DNA from: an uncultured Nitrospira sp.
GTDB lineage: Bacteria; Nitrospirota; Nitrospiria; Nitrospirales; Nitrospiraceae
Length of the DNA: 64,000 nt
Assembly (NCBI GenBank): GCA_902500755.1
Contig: CABVRV010000006.1
Span: 1-64,000 of the forward strand
Direction of reading: 5' to 3'
This document shows, piece by piece, positions 1-7,759 of this stretch (its first letter is position 1; every line of letters starts with the position of its first letter). Under the pieces are notes generated by a model. It saw only the letters and a program-made list of their open reading frames with translations, did not search any database and had not been told where the DNA came from. The position numbers and the translations under genes are program-made.

Positions 1-2
1 TG

Positions 3-281
3 ACAGGCCGCTGGGATCCATCACTCGGTCAGCTGAAGCTAGGCGCTTGGGGATTGGTTATCAATACGGTTGCCTTCCTCTGGTCGTTATTCGAACTTGT
101 CAATATCGCGTGGCCTCGCCCATACGCCACCGCACCTGATGCGCCGTGGTGGCAACTCTGGGCTGTGCCGCTGGTCCTCGGAAGCATCTTAGGGACAACA
201 ACGCTCTATCTTCTGATCAGGAAACCTACAAGAGACCACTTATCGATGCATCCAAAGGAGATTACATCGATTCAAAAATGA
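3..281 (+). CDS. C-terminal end of an APC-type amino-acid permease (partial)
   Basis: The reading frame is open from the window edge to a TGA at 279-281, so only about the last 92 residues are present. Two hydrophobic segments (around 48-115 and 160-225) are separated by a Pro/Trp-rich loop and followed by a basic tail. That is the usual end of APC-superfamily amino-acid permeases. An internal TTG at 54 is not a credible start because the frame continues upstream. The gene lies 86 bp before the ureohydrolase on the same strand, so it may import that enzyme's substrate or an amino acid. Substrate cannot be told from this fragment. Confidence 0.6.
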   Translation, partial: TGRWDPSLGQLKLGAWGLVINTVAFLWSLFELVNIAWPRPYATAPDAPWWQLWAVPLVLGSILGTTTLYLLIRKPTRDHLSMHPKEITSIQK

Positions 282-367
282 AAAGGAGGTTGGTTCGCTG
301 AGCTTCGTGTTGCAACAGAAGGCCCTCACAGTCATCCATTCATTCATCTCTCAGAAAGGAGTTCCCG

Positions 368-1513
368 ATGTCAAAGAAAACATACCAAGGCAAGGTTCCC
401 CTGCATGACAAATACGGGCCGGAGGCGAAGTTCGCAGTCGAAGCGGAAGCGCTGCTGCCGACCACGAAGTTCGAAGAAGAAGTCGCCCGTGGCCTGGAAT
501 TAGGCCTTCCCGGAGCTGATTCGATCGTCGATCGCCGGATTCCCACCTTTAGCCGGGGCGAGCTGCCGCACTTCGCCGGCATCAACACCTTCATCAAGGC
601 TCCCTATGTCGAGGACGTTCGCAAGTGCGGTGAATACGATGTCGCCATTCTTGGCGCGCCGTTCGACGGCGGGACGACGTATCGGGCCGGCACCAGGTTC
701 GGCCCCCAGGGAATTCGCAAGATCTCAGCGTTGTACGGAACGTACAGTTTCGAGCTCGGTGTGGATCTGCGGGAATCCATCTCGATCTGCGATGTGGGAG
801 ACGTGTTTACGATTCCTGGCAACATCGAAAAGACCTTCGATCAAGTCAGCAAGGGTGTGGGACATGTCTATGCCAGCGGCGCGTTTCCCGTGGTACTCGG
901 CGGGGACCATTCCTTGGGCTTTGCCACCGTGCGGGGCGTGGCTCAAAACATGAACGGCAAGAAGCTCGGCATCCTGCACTTCGATCGGCATGTGGACACG
1001 CAGGAGACCGATCTTGATGAACGCATGCATACCACGCCGTGGTTTCACGCAACGAATATCACCAACGTGCCGGCCAAGAATCTCGTGCAGATCGGCATCG
1101 GCGGGTGGCAAGCGCCCCGACCCGGCGTGAAGGTGGGCCGGGAGCGCCAGACCACGATTATGACGGTGACCGACTGCGTGGAGATGGGCATCGAGAATGC
1201 CGCGAAACAGGCGCTCGAGGTGGCGTTTGATGGTGTGGATGCGGTGTGGTTGAGCTTCGACGTCGATTGTTTGGACGCGGCCTTCGTGCCCGGCACCGGC
1301 TGGCCGGAGCCGGGCGGCTTTTTGCCACGTGAAGTTTTGAAGTTTCTCCAGATTATCGCCGACACAAAACCGCTGGCGGGGATGGAAATCGTCGAGTGCT
1401 CGCCGCCCTACGACGCGGCGGAGATTACCAGCCTCATGGCCACACGCGTCATCTGCGATGTGCTGGCCTGTCAGGTGCGATCCGGCAACCTGCAGAACCG
1501 GAAGAAACGTTGA
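368..1513 (+). CDS. gdmH: Ureohydrolase of the arginase/agmatinase superfamily, probable guanidine hydrolase
   Basis: This is a 381-residue cytosolic binuclear-metal hydrolase. The metal ligands of the family are all visible: His181 in GGDHS, Asp206, His208 and Asp210 in HFDRHVD, and Asp298 and Asp300 in SFDVDCLD. The usual DAHxD motif reads DRHVD, and there is an N-terminal extension of about 60 residues before the agmatinase-like core. As I recall the family, both features mark the guanidinase (GdmH-type) branch, which splits guanidine into urea and ammonia, rather than agmatinase or arginase. Guanidinase has been described in cyanobacteria and in the comammox species Nitrospira inopinata. 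A good ribosome-binding site (AGAAAGGAG) precedes the ATG. The permease upstream may supply substrate. Superfamily membership is certain; guanidine specificity is inferred. Confidence 0.75.
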   Translation: MSKKTYQGKVPLHDKYGPEAKFAVEAEALLPTTKFEEEVARGLELGLPGADSIVDRRIPTFSRGELPHFAGINTFIKAPYVEDVRKCGEYDVAILGAPFDGGTTYRAGTRFGPQGIRKISALYGTYSFELGVDLRESISICDVGDVFTIPGNIEKTFDQVSKGVGHVYASGAFPVVLGGDHSLGFATVRGVAQNMNGKKLGILHFDRHVDTQETDLDERMHTTPWFHATNITNVPAKNLVQIGIGGWQAPRPGVKVGRERQTTIMTVTDCVEMGIENAAKQALEVAFDGVDAVWLSFDVDCLDAAFVPGTGWPEPGGFLPREVLKFLQIIADTKPLAGMEIVECSPPYDAAEITSLMATRVICDVLACQVRSGNLQNRKKR

Positions 1514-1540
1514 GCAAGAGATTATTAAAAACAGCTAGGG

Positions 1541-1567
1541 AGGGGTTTGCGTGCAATGCAAACCCCT
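1541..1567 (+). terminator. Hairpin after the ureohydrolase gene
   Basis: There is a perfect 10-bp inverted repeat (1541-1550 with 1558-1567) around a 7-nt loop, 28 bp after the ureohydrolase stop codon. No T-run follows on the plus strand. The position suggests a terminator or a 3'-end stabilising hairpin. Confidence 0.55.
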
Positions 1568-1945
1568 CAAACCACTTCTCAGGAAAAGAGTGGTATCGCA
1601 CGGTTGAAGAATAAATCACTCTGAGAACTTAATAACATCTGGGCCCGCTCACTTCCTCTGAATAAGGGAAGGTTCACGAGGAGCAACAGCAACAATCAGA
1701 AGCCGGTTGAGGCAGTCGATGGCGTCATGGATTCCAGGCTGGAGCAATGAATCTAATCCGGCAAATACACGGTATGAAACTCTAAGGAAGATCTGATTTG
1801 TTTTCCATGCACAGTAGGCAGGGGGTAGCGCAGCGTTGAGGAGGAGGTCTCTAGACGATTCGAGTTTGAAATTTTTTCATATGAGGTGTTCCCGAATGGA
1901 ACGCTAGATCAAAGCGCTTTTATTACTCATACGGGAGACATCAAC
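1568..1945. other. Intergenic region upstream of the porin
   Basis: About 380 bp without a convincing gene. A frame open from 1886 runs into the porin, but its first 20 residues look unlike a signal peptide, and a better start with a GGGAG ribosome-binding site lies at 1946. The region presumably holds the porin promoter; no clear -35/-10 pair stands out. Confidence 0.4.
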
Positions 1946-3241
1946 ATGAAGGCACATGTTGCAAGAAGCGCATGGTGGGGAAAGTTTTTAGCCGCTGGGG
2001 CGATGACGGCACTGATAGTCGGAATAGATTCCACGCCGAAAAGTGCTTATGCCGATGGAATAATCCAAGCCGATGATGATGTATGGATCTCGATCGGTGT
2101 GGGTATTCGTTCCAGCTTCAACAGTATAGAGGGCGCGGCGGGAGGCCATTATAGCAACGATTTCAAGATGGACACCGTTCGTCTCTACATTAACGGACAG
2201 ATGCATAAGTATGTCAAGTTCATGTTCAACGCCGAATGTTTCAACTGTAACATCGGTGGTGGTGGTACTGGTTTCGCCAACAACTCCAATATTGGCCTGC
2301 TCGATGCGATCGGACGGTTCGAGTTCCATGAGATGGCTAATCTCTGGATAGGACGTACTTTGGTCCCGAGTGAGCGTGTCGAGATGGTCGGTGAGTTCTA
2401 CGCCGCGACCTTTGACCCCTTCCGGACGCCGTTCTTTCCGCAAGACTTTAGCTCAAACTTTCCAAGTGGTCCCAACGGAGCTCCCGGCGGGCAGAACGGC
2501 GCCTACGGCCGTAGCAACGGCGCGGTCTTCTTCGGGAAGATCCATCCTTTTGGCACACACCTCCTGTATGTCGCGTCGGTCTTCACGGGTACGCGGGGTG
2601 GTCCCAACCAAACCGGCAGCTTGATGTACGCCGGTCGTCTGCAGTGGAACCTGTTGAACGATGAAATCAATCCCGGCTACTATGCGAGCGGTACCTATTA
2701 CGGGACGGCGGGAGACATCTTGGCGATCTCTGGTAATGTACTACACCAAAAGGATGGCGCTGGTAACCCGGTTACCGGAGCCATATCAGATTTTACCGGG
2801 ATCTCTGTCGAGCTGTTGGTGGAAAAACCGATGCCGAACGACATGGGCGTGTTCACGTTCAGCGGTGAGTTCAAGCGCTTCTTTGCGAATTATGGTATTC
2901 AGGCTTTTGAGCCTGGGAACGGGGCCTTCGGCAACTGCTTTTGCATATTTAACGGCCACTCCTGGTCGGTGCTTGGGTTGTACCTCATTCCAAATGAGAT
3001 CGGTATCGGGAGATTCCAACCCTATGTGCGGTTCATCGAAATCAACCCACGGTACGCCAACGAGCGGAATGAGTGGGAAGCCGGTGTGAACTATATCATT
3101 TCTGGACATAATGCACGTATTTCAGCTTACTATCGGTATGGAGATTTCAACGGAAACGCAGGATTATATACGTATATCGCTCCGGAACAGGTTGTACAAA
3201 AAGTGGATTCATTCCACTTGGCGCTCCAGTTGCAGTATTAA
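1946..3241 (+). CDS. Outer-membrane porin-like beta-barrel protein
   Basis: The product is 431 residues long. It has a signal peptide (basic start, hydrophobic core around residues 13-28, then a cleavage region near SAYADG). The rest alternates polar and aromatic/hydrophobic residues, with Gly/Asn-rich loops, as in transmembrane beta strands. The last residues (FHLALQLQY) form a typical barrel end with a terminal aromatic residue. It resembles phosphate-selective or short-chain porins seen in Nitrospira, but no substrate can be assigned. The ATG at 1946 is chosen over an upstream frame start because it gives a proper signal peptide and has GGGAG upstream. The gene appears monocistronic. Confidence 0.7.
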   Translation: MKAHVARSAWWGKFLAAGAMTALIVGIDSTPKSAYADGIIQADDDVWISIGVGIRSSFNSIEGAAGGHYSNDFKMDTVRLYINGQMHKYVKFMFNAECFNCNIGGGGTGFANNSNIGLLDAIGRFEFHEMANLWIGRTLVPSERVEMVGEFYAATFDPFRTPFFPQDFSSNFPSGPNGAPGGQNGAYGRSNGAVFFGKIHPFGTHLLYVASVFTGTRGGPNQTGSLMYAGRLQWNLLNDEINPGYYASGTYYGTAGDILAISGNVLHQKDGAGNPVTGAISDFTGISVELLVEKPMPNDMGVFTFSGEFKRFFANYGIQAFEPGNGAFGNCFCIFNGHSWSVLGLYLIPNEIGIGRFQPYVRFIEINPRYANERNEWEAGVNYIISGHNARISAYYRYGDFNGNAGLYTYIAPEQVVQKVDSFHLALQLQY

Positions 3242-3999
3242 GCATCTCAAATAAGCGAGGAAGTCCTCGATCCAATCAAAAAACGCGAGTAGGGTCTGGT
3301 GTTGCGTGCAAGTTATCTATATTGGGAAGTTGTGGCCCATGGGCATGGCCTGAGTGCCACAATCCGTGCGGGCTGTTTAATGTTGAGTGATTCTATAATG
3401 ATGTACTCTCATTTCTTGATCAGGCCGCCCATGAGCATCTTCTACCATCCCGCCGTTCTATCCTCATGGTGGAAAAAGGGTCGAATGAAATATCGAATAA
3501 CCTATGTGAGAAGATCCGCCCTGAGCGATCCTCATGAACAACTCGCGATGCAGACGTGCATGGATATTGTGATGCTCAGAGTCTAGTGGGTGCGGCGAGT
3601 GTGAGCGACGTTCCCCTCGTGTCCCCATCATGCAGATCCATTCCGTTGATCACGACCCAGGCAACCTCGAACAGGGTTGGCTACGTTCCCATAGCTTTCC
3701 GCGTGTCAGCGAGTAGCGCAGTAAACCCTGCGATCTTCCTCACGACAAAAGCGGTCACGACAGGGAAGGCCGAGACGACCGCGTCCCACGACTGTGAGGC
3801 CGATTTGAGTCGCATGTGGCTGCCCATACAGTACAGTCAGACCATCAGACGAATTCAGCGAAATCGCAGGGAGGACCGACTTATCCTTCACTTTCTTCAT
3901 CGCTGTGGACCGTGAGGCGGGTTTTGAGCTGAAGCGCTTCGTGCTTGGGAGCAGCAGTTTGGGCGCTGGTTCTCTTGCTTCCGTGCCGATCATTGATAG
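3242..3999. other. Region without a recognisable gene
   Basis: About 760 bp between the porin and the repressor operon. Several short frames are open on both strands, but none has a recognisable family, a clear signal peptide or a good ribosome-binding site, and they overlap one another. A short inverted repeat (CGAGGA/TCCTCG, 3256-3269) lies just after the porin. I see nothing else to call. Confidence 0.4.
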
Positions 4000-4182
4000 T
4001 TATCCACAGCATCCGCCGGCAAAGACTTGCCGCTGCCGATAGGCATGCCAACAGGCGGTACAGAGACGGACCGTAGAATGGGTAAAGCCGTCGATCAATT
4101 CCATCCGCTGTTCGACGACCATGCCACAATCGGAACAGGGGCTGGTCGTCACCGACGGTGGCTTATGCTCTTGGACTTTCAT
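4000..4182 (-). CDS. Small zinc-ribbon-like protein
   Basis: A 60-residue protein with a CSDCG motif followed 24 residues later by CTAC. This is a four-cysteine arrangement expected to bind zinc, with a further Cys pair at the C-terminus. Its ATG lies 20 bp inside the end of the gene before it, suggesting translational coupling in a three-gene operon led by the LexA-like repressor. Function is unknown. A DNA- or protein-binding accessory role in that regulatory unit is only a guess. Confidence 0.5.
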   Translation of the reverse strand: MKVQEHKPPSVTTSPCSDCGMVVEQRMELIDGFTHSTVRLCTACWHAYRQRQVFAGGCCG

Positions 4183-4411
4183 GAGTCTCTACCTTCATGT
4201 TCGGACGAACACGTTGATTGCAGACTGCGGACATAAGTTCCCCTTCCGGTTTGGATCTCATCAGGCTCCATAAACGCTTCTTCAATGAGCCGGTGTGGTC
4301 TCGTTGGAGTCCCCACTGGATGGTCCGTAGTCGATTGTCCAGCGATGCCACGGTTCTTTCCAAATCCATCAGTCGATCGTTCGTGATAACCGTTTGTTCA
4401 GGCGTGATCAT
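4163..4411 (-). CDS. Small helical protein in the repressor operon
   Basis: An 82-residue protein with no family that I recognise. Residues 10-35 form a likely amphipathic or coiled-coil helix (LMDLERTVASLDNRLRTIQW), followed by a basic tail. A strong ribosome-binding site (AAAGGAG) precedes the ATG, and the gene starts 20 bp after the repressor stop codon, so it is very probably co-transcribed with it. The gene overlaps the next small gene. Confidence 0.5.
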   Translation of the reverse strand: MITPEQTVITNDRLMDLERTVASLDNRLRTIQWGLQRDHTGSLKKRLWSLMRSKPEGELMSAVCNQRVRPNMKVETHESPRA

Positions 4412-4431
4412 GTCTTTCTCCTTTCAATTGC

Positions 4432-4977
4432 TTAGACGGCGCAATGCCGAATGACGCCGATGACGAGCCCTTCGATATGAAACTCATCCGACGGGTGGAC
4501 GATAATGGGTTGCATCGTCTCGTTGGCCGGACGAAGTTCGATATGCGTACCCTTCTTGAAATACGTCTTGATCGTCGCTTCACGATTGACCAATGCGACG
4601 ACCGTTTGCCCATTCTTGGCCGTTTCCTGTTTACGCACTACCACGAGATCGCCTGGTAAGATTCCTTCATCTTTCATGGATTCTCCCTTGACCTTGAGGG
4701 CAAAGGTGTCTCCCCCACGCAACATACTCGGTGGGACGTCCACGAGTTCGGATTGCGGAACCGGATCGATGGGGAAGCCGGCCGCAACGAGACCGGCCAT
4801 GGGAATCACCGACTTCTGTCGTAATTGATCGAGCACGACCGAAACCACACCGGGAATCTTTCGCATGCCTGTTTCATAACGCGCCACGGATACGCGCGTG
4901 GTGTGCAAGGCCTCGGCAAGTTGCTGTTGGGTGAGGCCTAATTCTTCTCGATGATGTTTGAGATCCTGCGGCTTCAT
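4432..4977 (-). CDS. LexA/cI-like repressor: XRE helix-turn-helix plus S24 autopeptidase
   Basis: A 181-residue transcriptional repressor. The N-terminal half is an XRE-type helix-turn-helix (LGLTQQQLAEALHTTRVSVARYE, residues 13-35), not the winged helix of true LexA. The C-terminal half is a peptidase S24 domain: cleavage site Ala66-Gly67 in VAAGFP, nucleophile Ser100 in GESMKDEG, and base Lys137 in EATIKTY. By family knowledge such proteins cut themselves when bound to RecA filaments and thereby derepress their targets. Two small genes follow in the same operon. I could not identify an operator with confidence. It may be the host damage regulator or a relic of a prophage repressor; no phage genes are adjacent. 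Confidence 0.85.
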   Translation of the reverse strand: MKPQDLKHHREELGLTQQQLAEALHTTRVSVARYETGMRKIPGVVSVVLDQLRQKSVIPMAGLVAAGFPIDPVPQSELVDVPPSMLRGGDTFALKVKGESMKDEGILPGDLVVVRKQETAKNGQTVVALVNREATIKTYFKKGTHIELRPANETMQPIIVHPSDEFHIEGLVIGVIRHCAV

Positions 4978-5226
4978 GATGTATCCATTGGTAACATATT
5001 ATAATTCTCGCGTCAATAGGGTAGATGGTGAATAGTTTCTCAGTTGAGACGTCTCCACTGAGTGGAAACAATGGTGAATGTGTGTGACGCAAGATCAAGA
5101 TATGGCGTCGAACGTTCGATCAGACGCAGTGATTAAAAACTCGGCAAGAAGCTTCCGACGACCGCGTTTCACTGCTTTCCACGCTGTGTGAGCGGCTGTG
5201 CGCAGTCGAAACTGGGGAGAGTGCCG

Positions 5227-6318
5227 CTATTCTACGAGCTCTTCATTCAGTGCCACTGCCTTGATATATGCGAATACCCGGTTCCCTGGTTTCAATCCAA
5301 GGTTCATAAGGGATTTTCGGGTGATGCTGGCGACCAACGGGGCTCCGATGTCCAACAGGACATCTACCGATGCGTGATTGATCTCCCGTATCTCAACAAT
5401 CATCGCATCCAGAATATTCAGCACACTGGTCGGGGAATCGGTCCGTCCGATGACCAGACTGACATCGCTGGACAGGATGTGTATGCGCATAGGTTGTCCG
5501 ACGGCGACCGGTTGAAACGGCACGAACAGTGCCTGGCCCTTGAAATCGAGCTGAGTGAGGCCATACTGCGGTTCGTGATTGGCCACATGAGCGTCTAACA
5601 CTCCCCCCACCCGATGTGACCCAAAATTCCCTCGAAACTCCAGGGAGGTAAGCACCTCGTTGAGCGGGCCGGTTCCTGCGACGTGCCCCTCTTTCAGAAG
5701 GATAATACGGTCCGCAAGTTGAAGGATTTCTGCGATCGCATGACTGACATACATCACTGGAATGTGCAGTTCCTCATGAAGTCGACGGATGAAGGGAAGG
5801 AGTTCTTGCTTGCGCTGCATATCGAGTGAGGCGAGCGGCTCATCCATCAACAGCAGCTTAGGGCTAGTCAGCAAGGCACGGCCGATCGCTACGCGTTGTT
5901 GCTCGCCTCCGGACAGGTTGTGGGTGCGGCGATCGAGAAGATGCCCGATCCCTAGAATATCGATCACCCGTTCGATCGATATTCGGCGTTCTTCCGGAGA
6001 TATGCGATTGTAGCCGTACAGAAGGTTTGACCGTACGCTGTAGTGGGGGAACAATCGGGGCTCCTGAAATACGTATCCGATCGGCCGTTTGTGGAGCGGT
6101 CGACACAGACCTTTTGCTGTGTCCTGCCAGAGATCCTCATCGAATTGCATGAATCCGTCGGGCGTCTGCTCCAGCCCAGCCAGGCATCTCAACAGCGTCG
6201 TCTTTCCTGATCCAGAGGGACCGAAGATAGCCGTAATGCCCGCCATTGGTACATCTAATGCGACGTTGAGATGAAAGGTCGGATATCGGACTGAAAAGCG
6301 TGCCAGCAAGCGGCTCAT
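5227..6318 (-). CDS. modC: Molybdate ABC transporter, ATP-binding protein
   Basis: The 363-residue ATPase energises molybdate uptake at the inner membrane. Visible motifs are Walker A (FGPSGSGKTT, about residue 33), the ABC signature LSGGEQQR, and Walker B LLLMDEP. A C-terminal extension of about 130 residues corresponds to the MOP/TOBE domain of ModC proteins. The start codon overlaps the modB stop by 4 bp (6315-6318), so the two are translationally coupled. It is the last gene of the regulator-porin-modABC run on the minus strand. Confidence 0.93.
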   Translation of the reverse strand: MSRLLARFSVRYPTFHLNVALDVPMAGITAIFGPSGSGKTTLLRCLAGLEQTPDGFMQFDEDLWQDTAKGLCRPLHKRPIGYVFQEPRLFPHYSVRSNLLYGYNRISPEERRISIERVIDILGIGHLLDRRTHNLSGGEQQRVAIGRALLTSPKLLLMDEPLASLDMQRKQELLPFIRRLHEELHIPVMYVSHAIAEILQLADRIILLKEGHVAGTGPLNEVLTSLEFRGNFGSHRVGGVLDAHVANHEPQYGLTQLDFKGQALFVPFQPVAVGQPMRIHILSSDVSLVIGRTDSPTSVLNILDAMIVEIREINHASVDVLLDIGAPLVASITRKSLMNLGLKPGNRVFAYIKAVALNEELVE

Positions 6319-6989
6319 GAGACATGGATAGGGAATCGGCGGTTGATGATGTACACAGCCAACAGTACCACGAATGAAAAGATCAGCATGAAGGCAGAGA
6401 TGGCATGCGCTTGAGTGTATTCCATGACTTCCACATGCTCAAAGATGGTCGTGGAAAGGACGCGCGTTTCTCCGGGAATCGATCCGCCGACCATGAGGAC
6501 AACCCCGAACTCTCCCATCGTATGGGCGAAGCCGAGCACGATTGCGCTGATAAATCCCCGCAAGGCGATCGGAGAAATCACAGTCAAGAAAGCATCCAAT
6601 TTCGAGGCGCGGAGCGACCAGGCGGCTTCCAACGGAGCCTTGCCGACCGCTTCAAACGCGCTTTGCAGGGGCTGTATGACAAATGGCATCGAATAAAAAA
6701 CTGACGCGATGACCAGACCCGTGAAGGTGAAGGCCAGTGAGAGATTTGCAAAACGGCCGAGCGGTCCGTAAGGACCTAACGCGACAAGAAGGTAGAATCC
6801 CAGGACTGTAGGAGGGAGCACGATCGGGAGCGCAACCGCGGCTTCCACGATGGGTCTCAAACGGGATTTGGTATGAGCCAGCCACCAAGCGAGGGGCGTG
6901 CCCACGATCAGCAGCACGAGTACTGTCATCGTTGCGAGTCGAACGCTGACCCACAGCGCACTCAAATCCAAGTCTGTCAAGGCTCCCAT
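6315..6989 (-). CDS. modB: Molybdate ABC transporter, permease
   Basis: A 224-residue inner-membrane permease with about five hydrophobic segments. It has the cytoplasmic EAA-type loop (EAAWSLRASKLDAF, followed by a Gly-rich helix) through which ModC acts. Length and order match ModB. It starts 2 bp after modA ends and overlaps modC by 4 bp. Confidence 0.92.
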   Translation of the reverse strand: MGALTDLDLSALWVSVRLATMTVLVLLIVGTPLAWWLAHTKSRLRPIVEAAVALPIVLPPTVLGFYLLVALGPYGPLGRFANLSLAFTFTGLVIASVFYSMPFVIQPLQSAFEAVGKAPLEAAWSLRASKLDAFLTVISPIALRGFISAIVLGFAHTMGEFGVVLMVGGSIPGETRVLSTTIFEHVEVMEYTQAHAISAFMLIFSFVVLLAVYIINRRFPIHVS

Positions 6990-6991
6990 GG

Positions 6992-7747
6992 CTACTTCAA
7001 ATCATACCCATAGTAGTGGATGATCTTACTGGCTTGCGGTCCACCGATGAACTCTAGGAGGGCCTTTGCCGCGGGATTGTCCTTGCCCTTCGTCAGCAAA
7101 ATCACATCCTGTTTGATCGGTTCGTGCAGATTGCCGGGCACATCCCAGCGACTGCCTTTCCCCTTGATCTTCGGGCCCATGATTTGAGAGAAGGCCACAA
7201 AACCCAACTGAGCATTGCCGGATTCGATGAACCCCATCGTCTGACCGAGACTTTCCCCCATCACAATGTGGGGCTGGAGGCTTTCCCAGAGCTCCAGCTT
7301 TTGCATCGCCTGCATCGCGGCCACACCGTACGGCGCGGTCTTGGGATTGGCTATGGCCAACCGCTTGTATTGTTTTAGCCTTAGCGTCTCCTGTCCCTTG
7401 ATCAGGTCGGGATTGGGACTCCACAGGACGAGACGGCCGATGGCATAGGTGAAGCGGGATTCTTTGACGCCCAATCCCTCGTCTTCCAAGAGCTTGGGCC
7501 GTTCCACATCGGCAGACAAAAATAGGTCGAACGGGGCACCGTTCTTGATTTGCGAATAGAAATTTCCTGATGATCCGGCGGCGACCCGGAGTGTATGACC
7601 GGTGGCGGTCTCGAATTCAATCGCGATTTCACGGAACGGCGGCACAAAGTTGGCGGCGACGGCCACCAACGCCTGCTCGGCAAACGCCGGAGTCACTGCC
7701 AGACTTGAAAACACACACAAGCACCATGCGAGCAGTCTCTGTTCCAT
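6992..7747 (-). CDS. modA: Molybdate-binding periplasmic protein
   Basis: This 251-residue protein has a signal peptide (MEQRLLAWCLCVFSSLAVTPAFA). It carries the ModA-type binding motifs VAVAANFVPPFREIA and AAGSSGNFYSQIKNGAPFDLFLSAD, which hold the Ser residues that bind the oxyanion. It would capture molybdate (or tungstate) in the periplasm and pass it to ModB. It begins 12 bp after the porin gene, which supports joint transcription. Confidence 0.92.
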   Translation of the reverse strand: MEQRLLAWCLCVFSSLAVTPAFAEQALVAVAANFVPPFREIAIEFETATGHTLRVAAGSSGNFYSQIKNGAPFDLFLSADVERPKLLEDEGLGVKESRFTYAIGRLVLWSPNPDLIKGQETLRLKQYKRLAIANPKTAPYGVAAMQAMQKLELWESLQPHIVMGESLGQTMGFIESGNAQLGFVAFSQIMGPKIKGKGSRWDVPGNLHEPIKQDVILLTKGKDNPAAKALLEFIGGPQASKIIHYYGYDLK

Positions 7748-7759
7748 GACGCATCCTTT

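Noticed and set aside
282..367. Guanidine riboswitch directly upstream of the ureohydrolase
   Set aside because: The 86-bp gap is too short and lacks the conserved guanidine-riboswitch segments that I know. One could lie upstream of the permease, outside the window.
3299..3915. Two plus-strand open frames of 95 and 119 codons after the porin
   Set aside because: No family, signal peptide or good ribosome-binding site, and they overlap each other and minus-strand frames of equal quality.
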